From contig CAVUSV010000001.1 in assembly GCA_963744225.1 (NCBI GenBank), positions 1-64,000 of the forward strand: DNA of 64,000 bases. The letters are read 5' to 3'. The position numbers and the translations under genes are program-made. Positions 7,525-16,443 of this stretch are shown here, piece by piece. Position 1 is the first letter of the stretch. The number at the start of each line of letters is the position of its first letter. Source of the stretch: Bog-473 sp963744225 (GTDB lineage Bacteria > Actinomycetota > Acidimicrobiia > Acidimicrobiales > RAAP-2). Under the pieces are notes generated by a model. The model ran no database searches and was not told where the DNA came from. It saw nothing but the letters and a program-made list of their open reading frames with translations.

Positions 7525-9437
7525 CCGCGCCCCGCATCCTCGTCGTCATCGGCGGCGTCCCCGTCCACGGCACCGTGCGCACCCCGGGCGAGAAGTCCAT
7601 CTCGCACCGCGCCGTCCTTCTGGGCGCCCTGGCCGAGGGGACGTCGGTCGTGCACGGGCTCTCCGACGGTGCTGACGTGGCGGCCTCGTTGGCGGCGGTG
7701 GAGGCCATGGGGACTGGAGTGGAGCGCCGGGGCGACGGCACGATCGCCCTCCACGGTGGGCGGGAGCGCCTGCATCGGCCAGACGGGCCCCTGGACTGCG
7801 GGAACTCGGGGACCTCGCTGCGGCTGCTGGCCGGGTTGGTGGCCGGGTTCGACTGGGAGACCGAGCTGGTGGGCGACGAGTCGCTGTCGGCCCGGCCCAT
7901 GGACCGGGTGGCCGAGCCGCTCGGCCTGATGGGCGCCACGGTGCGCGGCCAGGGAGCCCGCTGCCTGCCGCCCCTCCACATCAGAGGCGGCGGGCTGCAC
8001 GGCATCGACTGGACGTCCAAGGTGGCGAGTGCCCAGGTGAAGTCGGCCATCCTCCTCGCCGGGCTCTCTGCCCGCGGCACCACCATCGTCCGGGAGGCGG
8101 TGACGACCCGCACCCACACCGAGGAGATGCTGGCCGAAGCGGGTGCCGACGTGAGCGTCGAGCCGTGGGGCGAGGGGCGCATCGTGCGGGTGCGGGCCTC
8201 CAGCCTCAAGCCGGTCGAGCGCACCGTGCCCGGCGACCCCTCGGCGGCCGCCTTCTTCGTCGTCGCGGGGTGCGTCGTCCCCGACAGCGCCGTCGAGGTG
8301 GCCGGCGTCTACGGTGGCCCGGCCCGGCTCGGCTACGTCGCCGTGCTCCAACGCATGGGGGCCGAGGTCACCGTCGCGCCCGGGGCTCCGGGCACCGTCA
8401 ACATCCGGGCCGCGGCAGGCTCCTTGCGCGCCACGGAGGTGCGCGCGAGCGAGATCCCCTCCCTCGACGAGGTCCCCGCCCTGGCCGTGGCCGCCGCCGT
8501 CGCCGAGGGCACCACGGTCTTCTCCGACGTCGGCGAGCTGCGGGTCAAGGAGGTCGATCGCCTGGTCGCGGTGGCCGAAATGGTCGAGGCCTTCGGCGCC
8601 GGCGCCAGGATCGAGGGTGACACGCTGGCGGTGACCGGCCTCGGCGGCCCGCTCCGCGGGGCCCGCTTCGACAGCGGCGGCGACCACCGGATGGCCATGG
8701 CGGCCGCGATCGCGGCGCTGGCTGCCCGCGCCTCCGAGCGCAGTCTCATCTCGGGGTTCGACGCGGTCGCCACCAGCTATCCGGCCTTCGCCGATGATCT
8801 CCGGCGCATCACCGGCGGCGAGCACGCACCGCGACCGCTTCTCGTCGCCATCGACGGCCCGGCGGGCGCCGGCAAGTCGACCGTCTCGCGGGCCGTGGCC
8901 GAGCGGCTCGGCGTCGAGCGGCTCGATACGGGTGCCATGTACCGGGCGGTGGCCGCCCGCGCCCTGGCCGAGGGCACGGCACCGGAGGACCGCGACGCGG
9001 TGGCGGCCCTGGCCGCGGGGTCGAGGATCGAGGTGGGGGAGCGGGTCACCATCGACGGGCAGGACGTGACGTCGGTCATCCGCTCGCCCGAGGTGGGACG
9101 GGCCGTCTCCATCGTGGCCGCCAACCCCGATGTGCGACGCCAGCTGGTCGAGCGCCAGCGGGCCTGGGCCGATGCCCACGGAGGCGGCGTGGTCGAAGGC
9201 CGTGACATCGGGTCGGTCGTCTTCCCGGAGGCCCAATTGAAGGTCTACCTGACCGCCTCCCCCGAGGAGCGGGCGCGCCGGCGCGACGACGAGGCGCCCG
9301 AGGGCGTGGCCCGCCGCGACCGGATCGACTCGACCCGGGACGCGTCGCCCCTGCGCGAGGCGGAGGATGCCCATCGGCTCGATACGACCGGCCGGACCGT
9401 GCAGGATGTGGTCAAGGAGGTCCTGTCGTGGCTGTGA
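7521..9437 (+). CDS. aroA-cmk: Fused 3-phosphoshikimate 1-carboxyvinyltransferase and cytidylate kinase
   Basis: One uninterrupted 638-residue frame. Residues 1 to about 432 are EPSP synthase, with PGEKSISHRAVLLGALA, NSGTSLRLLAGL, KVASAQVKSAILLAGL and the late DHRMAMA motif. Residues about 440-638 are CMP kinase, with P-loop GPAGAGKS near 447, LDTGAMYRAVA and the REAEDAH..DTTG C-terminal motif. The first half makes EPSP on the shikimate path; the second phosphorylates CMP/dCMP. In most genomes these are separate neighbours; here no stop or start divides them. It overlaps tyrA by 4 bases and the acyltransferase by 10. Unlike many genes in the window, it needs no frame correction. Confidence 0.93.
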   Translation: MTAPRILVVIGGVPVHGTVRTPGEKSISHRAVLLGALAEGTSVVHGLSDGADVAASLAAVEAMGTGVERRGDGTIALHGGRERLHRPDGPLDCGNSGTSLRLLAGLVAGFDWETELVGDESLSARPMDRVAEPLGLMGATVRGQGARCLPPLHIRGGGLHGIDWTSKVASAQVKSAILLAGLSARGTTIVREAVTTRTHTEEMLAEAGADVSVEPWGEGRIVRVRASSLKPVERTVPGDPSAAAFFVVAGCVVPDSAVEVAGVYGGPARLGYVAVLQRMGAEVTVAPGAPGTVNIRAAAGSLRATEVRASEIPSLDEVPALAVAAAVAEGTTVFSDVGELRVKEVDRLVAVAEMVEAFGAGARIEGDTLAVTGLGGPLRGARFDSGGDHRMAMAAAIAALAARASERSLISGFDAVATSYPAFADDLRRITGGEHAPRPLLVAIDGPAGAGKSTVSRAVAERLGVERLDTGAMYRAVAARALAEGTAPEDRDAVAALAAGSRIEVGERVTIDGQDVTSVIRSPEVGRAVSIVAANPDVRRQLVERQRAWADAHGGGVVEGRDIGSVVFPEAQLKVYLTASPEERARRRDDEAPEGVARRDRIDSTRDASPLREAEDAHRLDTTGRTVQDVVKEVLSWL

Positions 9438-10165
9438 GCACACCTGACTCGAAGCCGGAGGGCGCCGACGGCGCGGCAGCGGAGGCACCCGGTCGTCACC
9501 AGGCCTTCGAGGTGGACCCCCGCCGTACCGCGCTCTACCGCGCCGAGCGGGCCCTCTTCACCGGGGCATTGTGGGCCTGGTTCCGGCCCAAGGTGACGGG
9601 GAAGGAGCATGTGCCCGAGAGCGGTCCGGTGATCCTGGCCCCGGTGCACCGATCATTCGCCGACTTCGGGTTCGCCGCCTTCTGCACCGACCGCAAGCTG
9701 TTCTTCATGACGAAGGACGAGATGTGGAAGAACAAGGTGCTCGGCAAGCTGCTGCTCACCGTCGGTGCCTTCCCGGTCCACCGCGAGTCAGCCGACCGCG
9801 AGGCGCTGCAGCGGGCCGAAGACGTGCTGCGCAAGGGCGAGGTCCTCGTGCTCTTCCCCGAGGGGACGCGGCGCGAGGGGCCGCGGATAGAGGACCTCAT
9901 GGAGGGCGCCGCGTTCCTCTCCGCCCGCACGGGCGCCCCGATCGTGCCCGTCGGCATCGGCGGCTCGGATCTCGCCATGCCCAAGGGGAGTGCCATCCCC
10001 AAGCCGCACACGATTCAGGTGGTGATCGGCCCCGCCCTTCCGCCGCCACCACGCACGGGGGGTGGCCGTGTCAGCCGCTCGGCCGTGCACGCCACCACGG
10101 ACGCCCTGGTGCCGGCGCTGCAGGCCGTCTATGACCAGGCCAAGGCGAAGACCGGGCGCTATTGA
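9428..10165 (+). CDS. plsC: 1-acyl-sn-glycerol-3-phosphate acyltransferase family protein
   Basis: This 245-residue protein starts at GTG 9428, overlapping the kinase end by 10 bases. It has the PlsC catalytic box H-x4-D as HRSFADF near residue 74 and the substrate-binding FPEGTR near 143, followed by GAPIVPVGIGG. Such enzymes acylate lysophosphatidic acid in membrane lipid synthesis. The cmk-plsC order is common in actinobacteria. No strong transmembrane helix is obvious apart from the LFTGALWAWF segment near residue 40. The substrate is inferred from family only. Confidence 0.88.
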   Translation: MAVSTPDSKPEGADGAAAEAPGRHQAFEVDPRRTALYRAERALFTGALWAWFRPKVTGKEHVPESGPVILAPVHRSFADFGFAAFCTDRKLFFMTKDEMWKNKVLGKLLLTVGAFPVHRESADREALQRAEDVLRKGEVLVLFPEGTRREGPRIEDLMEGAAFLSARTGAPIVPVGIGGSDLAMPKGSAIPKPHTIQVVIGPALPPPPRTGGGRVSRSAVHATTDALVPALQAVYDQAKAKTGRY

Positions 10166-10205
10166 GCCCGGGCGCGCCCTGGACCGACGCCAGGACGCTC
10201 CCCGG

Positions 10206-10415
10206 CTACTCGGCCGGGGCGGCCGGTTCGGAGAGCAGGGCGCGGTAGTGGGCCGAGCGGGACAGCAGCAGGTCGGCGTTTCGCTGGTCGAACTCGGCCG
10301 CCCGCCGGAGGGCCCTGCGGAGGTCCTCCTCGTCGCTCAGCACGTGGACGGAGGGGGTGCGGATGGTGCTCCCCTCGGGCGTCGTCGGGGTGCCACGGTG
10401 GGATCGCTTCCTCAT
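10206..10415 (-). CDS. Hypothetical small protein
   Basis: A 69-residue basic-then-acidic protein starting MRKRSHRGT and containing EEDLRRALRRAAEFDQRNADLLL, a likely amphipathic helix. I do not recognise a family. It lies on the minus strand between the convergent acyltransferase and the glycosyltransferase stop at 10508. Composition and codon use suit a real gene, but its short length leaves doubt. Confidence 0.45.
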   Translation of the reverse strand: MRKRSHRGTPTTPEGSTIRTPSVHVLSDEEDLRRALRRAAEFDQRNADLLLSRSAHYRALLSEPAAPAE

Positions 10416-10507
10416 GAGGGCCCTCGCAATCGTGACGTCGGGATGTTGTCTTTTCCCATTGTCGTCCTTGCGGGCCGCGACTTGAGCGCGGCCAGGGCGC
10501 AGGTGCC

Positions 10508-11340
10508 TCAGTCGTGCCGGGGGAGCTTCCGGGCCTTCCACCACGTCTCGAGCACGACGCGGCCATAGCGGAAGCCGAACAGCCAGTTCTTGCCCTTCTT
10601 GGTCGTCCCCGACGCCCGGGGCAACCAGACCGTGGGCCGCTCCGTAACGCGCCAGCCACGCTCCATGGCGATGATCAAGAAGCTCCGCCGTCTGGTACTG
10701 CGGCTGGACGAGGCGGTAGGCCACGTCGTCGAGCATGCTCACCCGGAGCGCCCGGTAGCCGTTGGAGGTGTCGGTCAAACTCGTGCGCGCCATCGCGCTC
10801 ATGACCCAGGAGAAGACGCGTACGCCAGCCTTGCGGAAGCGGTCGCTCGTGGTGTCGCGGCCGAGCACCCGGGAGGCCACGACGAAATCGGCCTCGTCGT
10901 CGACCAGGGGTTGGAGCATCACGTGGCATCTCGGCGGGATCGTTCTGTCCGTCGGCATCGAGGGTCACCACGAAGTCCGCACCCAGCTCGATGCACAGCG
11001 CGTAGCCCACCCGCAGCGCGTACCCGTGCCCGAGGTTCTCACCAAGGACGAAGGTGACGGCCCCAGAGTCCTTGGCCACCTCGTCCGTCCTGTCGTGCCC
11101 GCCGTCGACCACGACGAGCGTCGTGACGGCCAGACCACAGGCTGCAGAGGGCATCGCTGCCAGAACGGCGCCGATGTTGGCCTCCTCCTCGTAGGCGCAG
11201 ACGAGGCCGACGACGGGCGAGAGCTTCAGGTCGGGATAACGCGAGTCGAACTCCCGCCGCGCCGCAGCGATGACGCGGCGCGCCCGGTCGGGGTCGGTGC
11301 GGATGCTGGCGCCGGAGGTGGCGCCACGCCGCTGGGTCAA
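10508..11340 (-). CDS. Family 2 glycosyltransferase, polyprenyl-phosphate sugar transferase-like (frame broken twice)
   Basis: Starting at TTG 11340, the chain contains VVGLVCAYEEEANIGAVL, a VVVDGGHDRT nucleotide-sugar segment, and the DxD motif in VVTLDADGQNDP. It then needs a frame change near 10923 to continue VMLQPLVDDEADFVVASR, and another near 10685 to continue IIAMERGWRVTERPT...KLPRHD before TGA 10508. The reconstructed protein of about 277 residues resembles dolichyl/polyprenyl-phosphate mannose synthase-like GT2 enzymes acting at the membrane face. Its start codon overlaps the HD gene stop (TTGA), so the pair is translationally coupled. The acceptor is unknown. Confidence 0.78.
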
Positions 11341-11879
11341 AGTGACCGGGGCGTGGCGAAGACCTGGCGGACCAGGGGCTCGAAGTGCGAGAGCGGCTTC
11401 GTGGGGTAGTCGGGGTCGAAGCTGATTTGGTCCCACTCGTCGGCGAACTGCGCCGCGAGTCCATACCAAGGCTGACCCTCGTACTTGTCTCGCGCGTTGG
11501 GGTCCTGGCCCAGGTACTCGTAATAGTGCTTCCCCTGGAAGTCCTGGTGCGCCGAGATCATGTGGTAGGTCTCGTCGCTGACGTACGGCTTCAGGATCTC
11601 CGCTGCGATGCGGGGGTGGTTCATCACCGAGACGGCCTTGCCGATGTCGTGGCACAGCGACGCCACCACCACCTCGTCGGACGCACCCGCCTCCTCGGCC
11701 CGGGTCGCCGTTTGCAGCGAGTGCACCAGCTGGTCGACCTCGAAGCCATCGGTGATCTCCTCGAGGGAGGCCAGCATGGACAGCACCCGGTCGGCGACGC
11801 GGGGTTGGTGGTCCATCGACTCGACGATGATGTGCTGCCATTGCTCGGCCGTCGACTCGTCCATGCGGGTAAAGGTCAT
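11337..11879 (-). CDS. HD-domain phosphohydrolase/oxygenase-like protein
   Basis: About 180 residues from ATG 11879 (a GTG-type extension to 11900 is less likely). Metal ligands are visible as HSLQTATRAEE, then CHDIGKA (HD pair), HPRIAAEIL and later SAHQDFQGKHYYEY. This spacing is closer to PhnZ/MIOX-like mixed-valent diiron HD proteins than to cyclic-nucleotide phosphodiesterases, but the reaction cannot be assigned. The stop overlaps the TTG of the glycosyltransferase, suggesting a shared function or at least shared translation. ispH lies 26 bases upstream on the same strand. Confidence 0.75.
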   Translation of the reverse strand: MTFTRMDESTAEQWQHIIVESMDHQPRVADRVLSMLASLEEITDGFEVDQLVHSLQTATRAEEAGASDEVVVASLCHDIGKAVSVMNHPRIAAEILKPYVSDETYHMISAHQDFQGKHYYEYLGQDPNARDKYEGQPWYGLAAQFADEWDQISFDPDYPTKPLSHFEPLVRQVFATPRSL

Positions 11880-11904
11880 GGCACCATCATCGCGCCGCAC
11901 CAGC

Positions 11905-12958
11905 TCACGAGGCCAGCACGTCGAGAACGTTGGCCGCGGAAACAGCGCGGTCCTGCGCAGCCGGATCGGAGCGTTCCGAACCTGGCCGCCCGGCCAAGAA
12001 GCCCAGCGTGGAGCCGACGGCCCTGAGTAGCTCGCGCAACTCGGGCGGTGGCGGGAAGTACTCGTCTTCCGTGGTCACGGTGACCTCGGTGACGCCCTCG
12101 GCCGGTGCCAGGCGGGCGATCACCTCTTCGACCAACGCTTCGGGCGCCGAAGCTCCCGCCGTGACGCCCACCGTGCCGGTCAGGTCGTCGGGCAGCTCGT
12201 CGGCCTGATTGATCCGGAGCACCCGCGGGCAGCCCCCGGCGCGCGCCACCTGCTCGAGCGCCACGGTGTTCGAGGAGTTGGCCGAGCCGATCACCACCAC
12301 CGCGTCCGACTCGGCGGCAATGGCCTTGAGGGCGGCCTGGCGGTTGGTGGTGGCGAAGCAGAGGTCGCTGCGGTTGGGCATCCACAGGTCCGGGAAGCGC
12401 TGGCGGGCGGCCTCCATCAGGCCACGCCACTCGTCGTGACTGAGCGTGGTCTGCGCCAGGAGGGCCACGGGCTTGCCCTCTGCCACCAGGTCGTCGCACG
12501 CCTCGAGATCCTCTTCGTGCTCCAGGAGGCGCACCGACTCCGGAGCGACGGCCATCGTGCCGACGGCCTCTTCGTGCCCGGCATGGCCGACGTAAAGGAC
12601 GGTGAACCCCTTGCGGCTGCGCACCTTGAGCTCGTGGTGCACCTTGGTGACGAGCGGGCAGACGGCGTCGACCACGACGCCGCCCCGCGACCCGCGCGGC
12701 CTGGACGACCTCGGGTGCCGAGCCGTGGGCGCTCAACATGAGCGGCGAACCGGCCGGCACATCGGCCACGTCGTCGACGAAGACCACCCCCTGGTCTTGG
12801 AAGCGCTCGACGACATGGCGGTTGTGCACGATCTCGTGGTAGCAGTACACGGGAGGCTCGAACACCCGCACCATCCAGGCCAGGGCCTTGATCGCCTTTT
12901 CGACGCCGGCGCAGAACCCCCGGGGCTCCGCCAGCATCACTCGCTCGACTGCGGGCAC
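11905..12958 (-). CDS. ispH: 4-hydroxy-3-methylbut-2-enyl diphosphate reductase (frame broken once)
   Basis: The N-terminal part from GTG 12958 has EPRGFCAGVEKAI with the first cluster cysteine, EIVHN and SAHG. The remainder continues in another frame from about 12680: DAVCPLVTKVH, CFATTNRQ with the third cysteine, and GSANSSNT substrate-binding residues. A single one-base shift in the G/C run near 12676-12684 joins them to about 350 residues. IspH is the last enzyme of the MEP isoprenoid pathway and carries a [4Fe-4S] cluster. It is expected to be essential here, so the break is probably an assembly indel. Confidence 0.92.
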
Positions 12959-12991
12959 AAAGTCCAGGTTATCGGCAGTAACCTTGGTCCC

Positions 12992-14377
12992 ATGTCAGCT
13001 CCCACGGTGACTTCGGTCACCGCGGCGTCGCCGGCAGCCCGCGCCGGCCTGGCCGTGGGCGATGAGCTCCTCAGCCTGAACGGGCACGAGCCGCGCGACG
13101 TCATCGACTTCCAACGCCTCAGCGACGCGAGTGACCTCAGCGTCCTCGTTCGGCGCGCCGGCGCGCCACTCGCCCGACTCGTCCGGGTCGACAAGTCTGC
13201 CGGCGAGCCGCTCGGGGTCGAGGTCTCCTCGGCCGTGTTCGACCGCATCCGTACCTGCGACAACCACTGCGCTTTCTGTTTCATCTACCAGCTGCCCAAG
13301 GGAATGCGGCGCAGCCTGTACCTGAAGGACGACGACTACCGGTTGTCCTTCCTCTACGGCAACTTCACGACATTGACGCGCTTCACCGAGCTCGATGCGG
13401 AGCGGATCCTCACCGAGCGGCTGGGCCCGCTCTTCGTCTCCATCCACACCACCGACCCCGACCTGCGGGCGCACATGTTGCGCAACCCGAAGGGAGCGAC
13501 CAGTCTGCGCTGGCTGCAGGTGCTCCTCGACGGTGGGATCGAGGTGCACGGCCAGGTGGTGGTCTGCCCTGGCGTCAATGACGGAGCTGCGTTCGAAGAC
13601 ACGCTGGCGGGCATCCTCGACCGGTACCCGGCATTGGCGAGCGTCGGCGCTGTGCCCCTCGGTCTCAGCCGCTACTCCAACGAACCCGAGATGCGGCGAC
13701 ACACGCACGACGAGGCCGTCCGTGTGGTCGACATGGTCGAGGAGTGGCAGGGCCTCTTCGGGCAGGCGCTCGGGCGCCGCATGATCTTCGCCGCTGACGA
13801 GTACTACCTGCTGGCCGAGCGCGACCTACCCCAGGTGGACCACTACGAGGGCTATCCCCAGCACGAGAACGGGATCGGTATGGCCAGGGCATTCATCGAA
13901 TCCTTCGCCCGTCCGGCGGCGGGCGATCCCGGAGGCGTGCGCCACGGGTTCTTCGCGTCGGTCGACGCTGCCCCGGCAGAGGGATACCGCGCGCCGCGGT
14001 TCGAGGCCGCTCCGGCGGGTCGCGACCTCCGTCCCGTCACCGTGCTCACGGGAAGCTACGGCGCCCGCGTGCTGGCCCCATTGGTGGCGTCCCATCCCCG
14101 CGACGATGTGGCGCTGCTCGCCGTGCCCAACGACTTCTTTGGAGGGAACATCGGTGTGGCCGGCCTCCTCACCGGCGAGGACGTCGCCCGCGCCCTGGTC
14201 GACGTCCCCGACACATCGCGCTGCCTGCTGCCCGACGCCTGTCTCAACGAGGGACGCTTTCTTGACGGTCTCACGCTCGCCGACTTGCCGCGATCCGTCG
14301 AGGTGGTGCCGACCGAGGGGCGCTCGCTGCGCCGAGCCCTCGACGGCACGTCCTTCCGACCGGGGTGCTCGCCGTGA
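12992..14377 (+). CDS. DUF512 radical SAM protein with N-terminal PDZ-like domain
   Basis: From ATG 12992 about 461 residues: a PDZ-like segment (AARAGLAVGDELLSLNG), a radical SAM cluster motif C-x3-C-x2-C in TCDNHCAFC, and the DUF512 C-terminal region with GIGMARAFIESF and GSYGARVLAPLV. An open frame extends further upstream antisense to ispH, but the PDZ start and homology pattern favour 12992. The family is often found beside der/engA, as here, where the stop overlaps the der GTG. Its substrate is not established; a role near ribosome assembly is only inferred from context. Confidence 0.85.
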   Translation: MSAPTVTSVTAASPAARAGLAVGDELLSLNGHEPRDVIDFQRLSDASDLSVLVRRAGAPLARLVRVDKSAGEPLGVEVSSAVFDRIRTCDNHCAFCFIYQLPKGMRRSLYLKDDDYRLSFLYGNFTTLTRFTELDAERILTERLGPLFVSIHTTDPDLRAHMLRNPKGATSLRWLQVLLDGGIEVHGQVVVCPGVNDGAAFEDTLAGILDRYPALASVGAVPLGLSRYSNEPEMRRHTHDEAVRVVDMVEEWQGLFGQALGRRMIFAADEYYLLAERDLPQVDHYEGYPQHENGIGMARAFIESFARPAAGDPGGVRHGFFASVDAAPAEGYRAPRFEAAPAGRDLRPVTVLTGSYGARVLAPLVASHPRDDVALLAVPNDFFGGNIGVAGLLTGEDVARALVDVPDTSRCLLPDACLNEGRFLDGLTLADLPRSVEVVPTEGRSLRRALDGTSFRPGCSP

Positions 14378-15694
14378 GTCCCATGGTGGTCGTGGCGGGA
14401 CGGCCCAATGTCGGCAAGTCATCCCTCGTCAACCGGATCGTTGGCAGCCGGGCCACGGTGGTCGAGGAGGAGCAGGGGGTGACCCGCGACCGCAAAGTGC
14501 TCTCCGCGGAGTGGGCGGGGGTGCCATTCGACGTGATGGACACCGGAGGGTGGCTGGCCGGCGGGGACGTCCTCGACGGCAAGGTCGCGGAGCAGGCCGA
14601 ACGCGCCTTTGCCGACGCGGATGTCGTGCTCATGGTGGTCGACGTCACGACCAGCGTGACCGAGGAAGACTTGGCGGCGGCCAAAGTGATCAGGCGGAGC
14701 GCCGCGCCGGTGCGACTCGTGGTCAACAAGGTCGATGACGCGAACCGGGAGTCCGCGGCATGGGAGTTCGTCGTCGCTCGGCCTGGGCGACCCGTTTCCG
14801 GTCAGTGCGCTCCACGGGCGCGGGACCGGCGACCTCCTCGACGAGGTGGTTGAACTGCTCTCCGGGAACGACGTGGACGACCCTTCGGAGGGGATTGACG
14901 GGGCGGACCTTCCGGCCGCGGATCCGGGCACTCCCCGCGTCGCCATCATCGGACGGCCGAATGTCGGGAAGTCGACTCTCTTCAATCGGCTTCTGGGCGA
15001 GGAGCGCTCCATCGTGCACGACCTGCCGGGCACCACCCGCGACGCCATCGACACCGTGGTCGAGACAGCGGATGGCCCGGTCTGCTTCATCGACACCGCC
15101 GGTCTGCGACGCCCGTCCAAGACCGATCGCGGGACAGAGCAGCATGCCACTCTGCGCGCCTTGCGGGCGCTGGAACGCGCCGACGTCGCCATCCTGGTCA
15201 TCGACGCCACGGTCGGCGCGTCGCACCAGGACCAGCGGTTGGCCGAACGTATCGGGGTCTCCGGCTGTCCGACCATCGTCGCCCTCAACAAGTGGGACCA
15301 GGTTCCGACCGACCAACGTGACGACGTCCTTGCGGGGGTGGGGGACCGGTTGGCCTTCCTGGGAGCGGCACCCGTGCTCAAGATCTCGGCGCTCTCGGGT
15401 AAGGGCGTCCATCGGATCCTTCCCGCACTGCGCGACTCCGTCGCGGCCTACCACCAACGCGTGCCGACGGGCGCCCTGAACCGCACCCTGCAGGAGCTGC
15501 AGGGACGCCAACCGGCGCCCCGGGCGAAGATCCGCTACATCGTGCAGGGCGCCATCGATCCCCCGACTTTCACGCTTTTCACCAACGGGCGGTTGCCCCA
15601 GACGTACATCCGTTATATCGAGCGCGGCCTACGCGAGAAGTTCGACTTTGGCGCGACGCCAATGAAGTTGCGCGTGAGAGTGGGCGGGAAATGA
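14374..15694 (+). CDS. der: GTPase Der (EngA), two G domains (frame broken once)
   Basis: The first G domain is in the opening frame: G1 GRPNVGKSSL, G3 DTGG, G4 NKVD. The second, after an acidic linker, is in another frame: GRPNVGKSTLFNRLLG, DTAGLRRP, NKWD, then the KH-like C-terminus ending near LRVRVGGK. The frames join near 14772 by dropping one base between WEFV and SLGLGDPFPVSALHG. Der acts in 50S ribosome assembly and is normally essential. I start at GTG 14374, which overlaps the DUF512 stop as GTGA; GTG 14365 is an alternative. Confidence 0.92.
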
Positions 15695-15709
15695 GGACGG
15701 CCGCACCTG

Positions 15710-15913
15710 ATGGCTTGGTGTGAAGAGTGCGACGCGCTCGTCGAGGACGAGGACCTCGGCGAAGAGGGTGAGTGCCCCACCTGCGGCACGATCCTCGCCG
15801 AGCAGGAGCGTCAGCCCATTCCCTGGTACTTCAAATTGATGCTCGTTGCTAGCGTGATCTACCTGGGTTACCGGGGATATCAGGGTGTGACCTGGATCGC
15901 CGGCCACGTGTAG
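15710..15913 (+). CDS. Small zinc-ribbon membrane protein, hypothetical
   Basis: A 67-residue protein with paired cysteines CEEC and CPTC about 16 residues apart, forming a probable zinc ribbon. One transmembrane helix follows (WYFKLMLVASVIYLGYRGYQ). It sits 15 bases after der and 11 bases before the carbonic anhydrase homologue, so it is likely in the same transcript. I know of no assigned function. Confidence 0.7.
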   Translation: MAWCEECDALVEDEDLGEEGECPTCGTILAEQERQPIPWYFKLMLVASVIYLGYRGYQGVTWIAGHV

Positions 15914-15924
15914 CGTCCCCGGAT

Positions 15925-16443
15925 ATGCCCATCTACGAACTCGACGGCACGGCGCCGCGTATCGACGCCGATTCCTTCATCCATCCGGACGCTGTTGTGA
16001 TCGGTGATGTGACCATCGGCCCCGAGTCGAGCGTCTGGCCCGGCGCCGTCCTTCGGGGCGACTACGGCACGATCAAGGTCGGCGCCGGGACTTCGATTCA
16101 GGACGGCACCGTCATCCACGCCGGCCCCGGTTTCCCAACGACCATCGGTGACCGTTGTGTCGTCGGACACCTGACCCACCTGGAGGGATGCACCCTCGAG
16201 GACGAGTCGCTGGCGGGCTCGGGCAGTGTGGTGCTGCACTGGGCCGTCATCAGCCACGGCGCGACGGTGGGAGCAAACGCCGTGGTACCCAACAGGATGA
16301 TCGTGCCGCCCGGCGCGCTGGCACTCGGGGTCCCGGCGAAGATCCTCGAGGGACGGTCGGACGTACCCATGATCCGGCTGTCGGCGGCCGAGTACGTGGC
16401 GAATGTCAAGCGGTACAAGGCATCGTTGCGCCGACTGGACTGA
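15925..16443 (+). CDS. Gamma-class carbonic anhydrase family protein (hexapeptide repeat)
   Basis: 172 residues forming a left-handed beta helix: successive hexapeptides such as AVVIGDVTIGPESSVWPGAV. Metal-ligand histidines are in the VGHLTHLEG region, and the C-terminal helix is typical (YVANVKRYKASL). This is the YrdA/CaiE/gamma-CA superfamily; zinc or iron binding is expected at the trimer interface, but enzyme activity varies in the family. It is the last gene of the der-side plus-strand run and ends next to the stop of the convergent phosphoesterase. Confidence 0.88.
   Translation: MPIYELDGTAPRIDADSFIHPDAVVIGDVTIGPESSVWPGAVLRGDYGTIKVGAGTSIQDGTVIHAGPGFPTTIGDRCVVGHLTHLEGCTLEDESLAGSGSVVLHWAVISHGATVGANAVVPNRMIVPPGALALGVPAKILEGRSDVPMIRLSAAEYVANVKRYKASLRRLD

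Noticed and set aside
12602..12991. Upstream extension of the DUF512 protein
   Set aside because: It is antisense to ispH and lacks family similarity; the PDZ-like domain begins at 12992.
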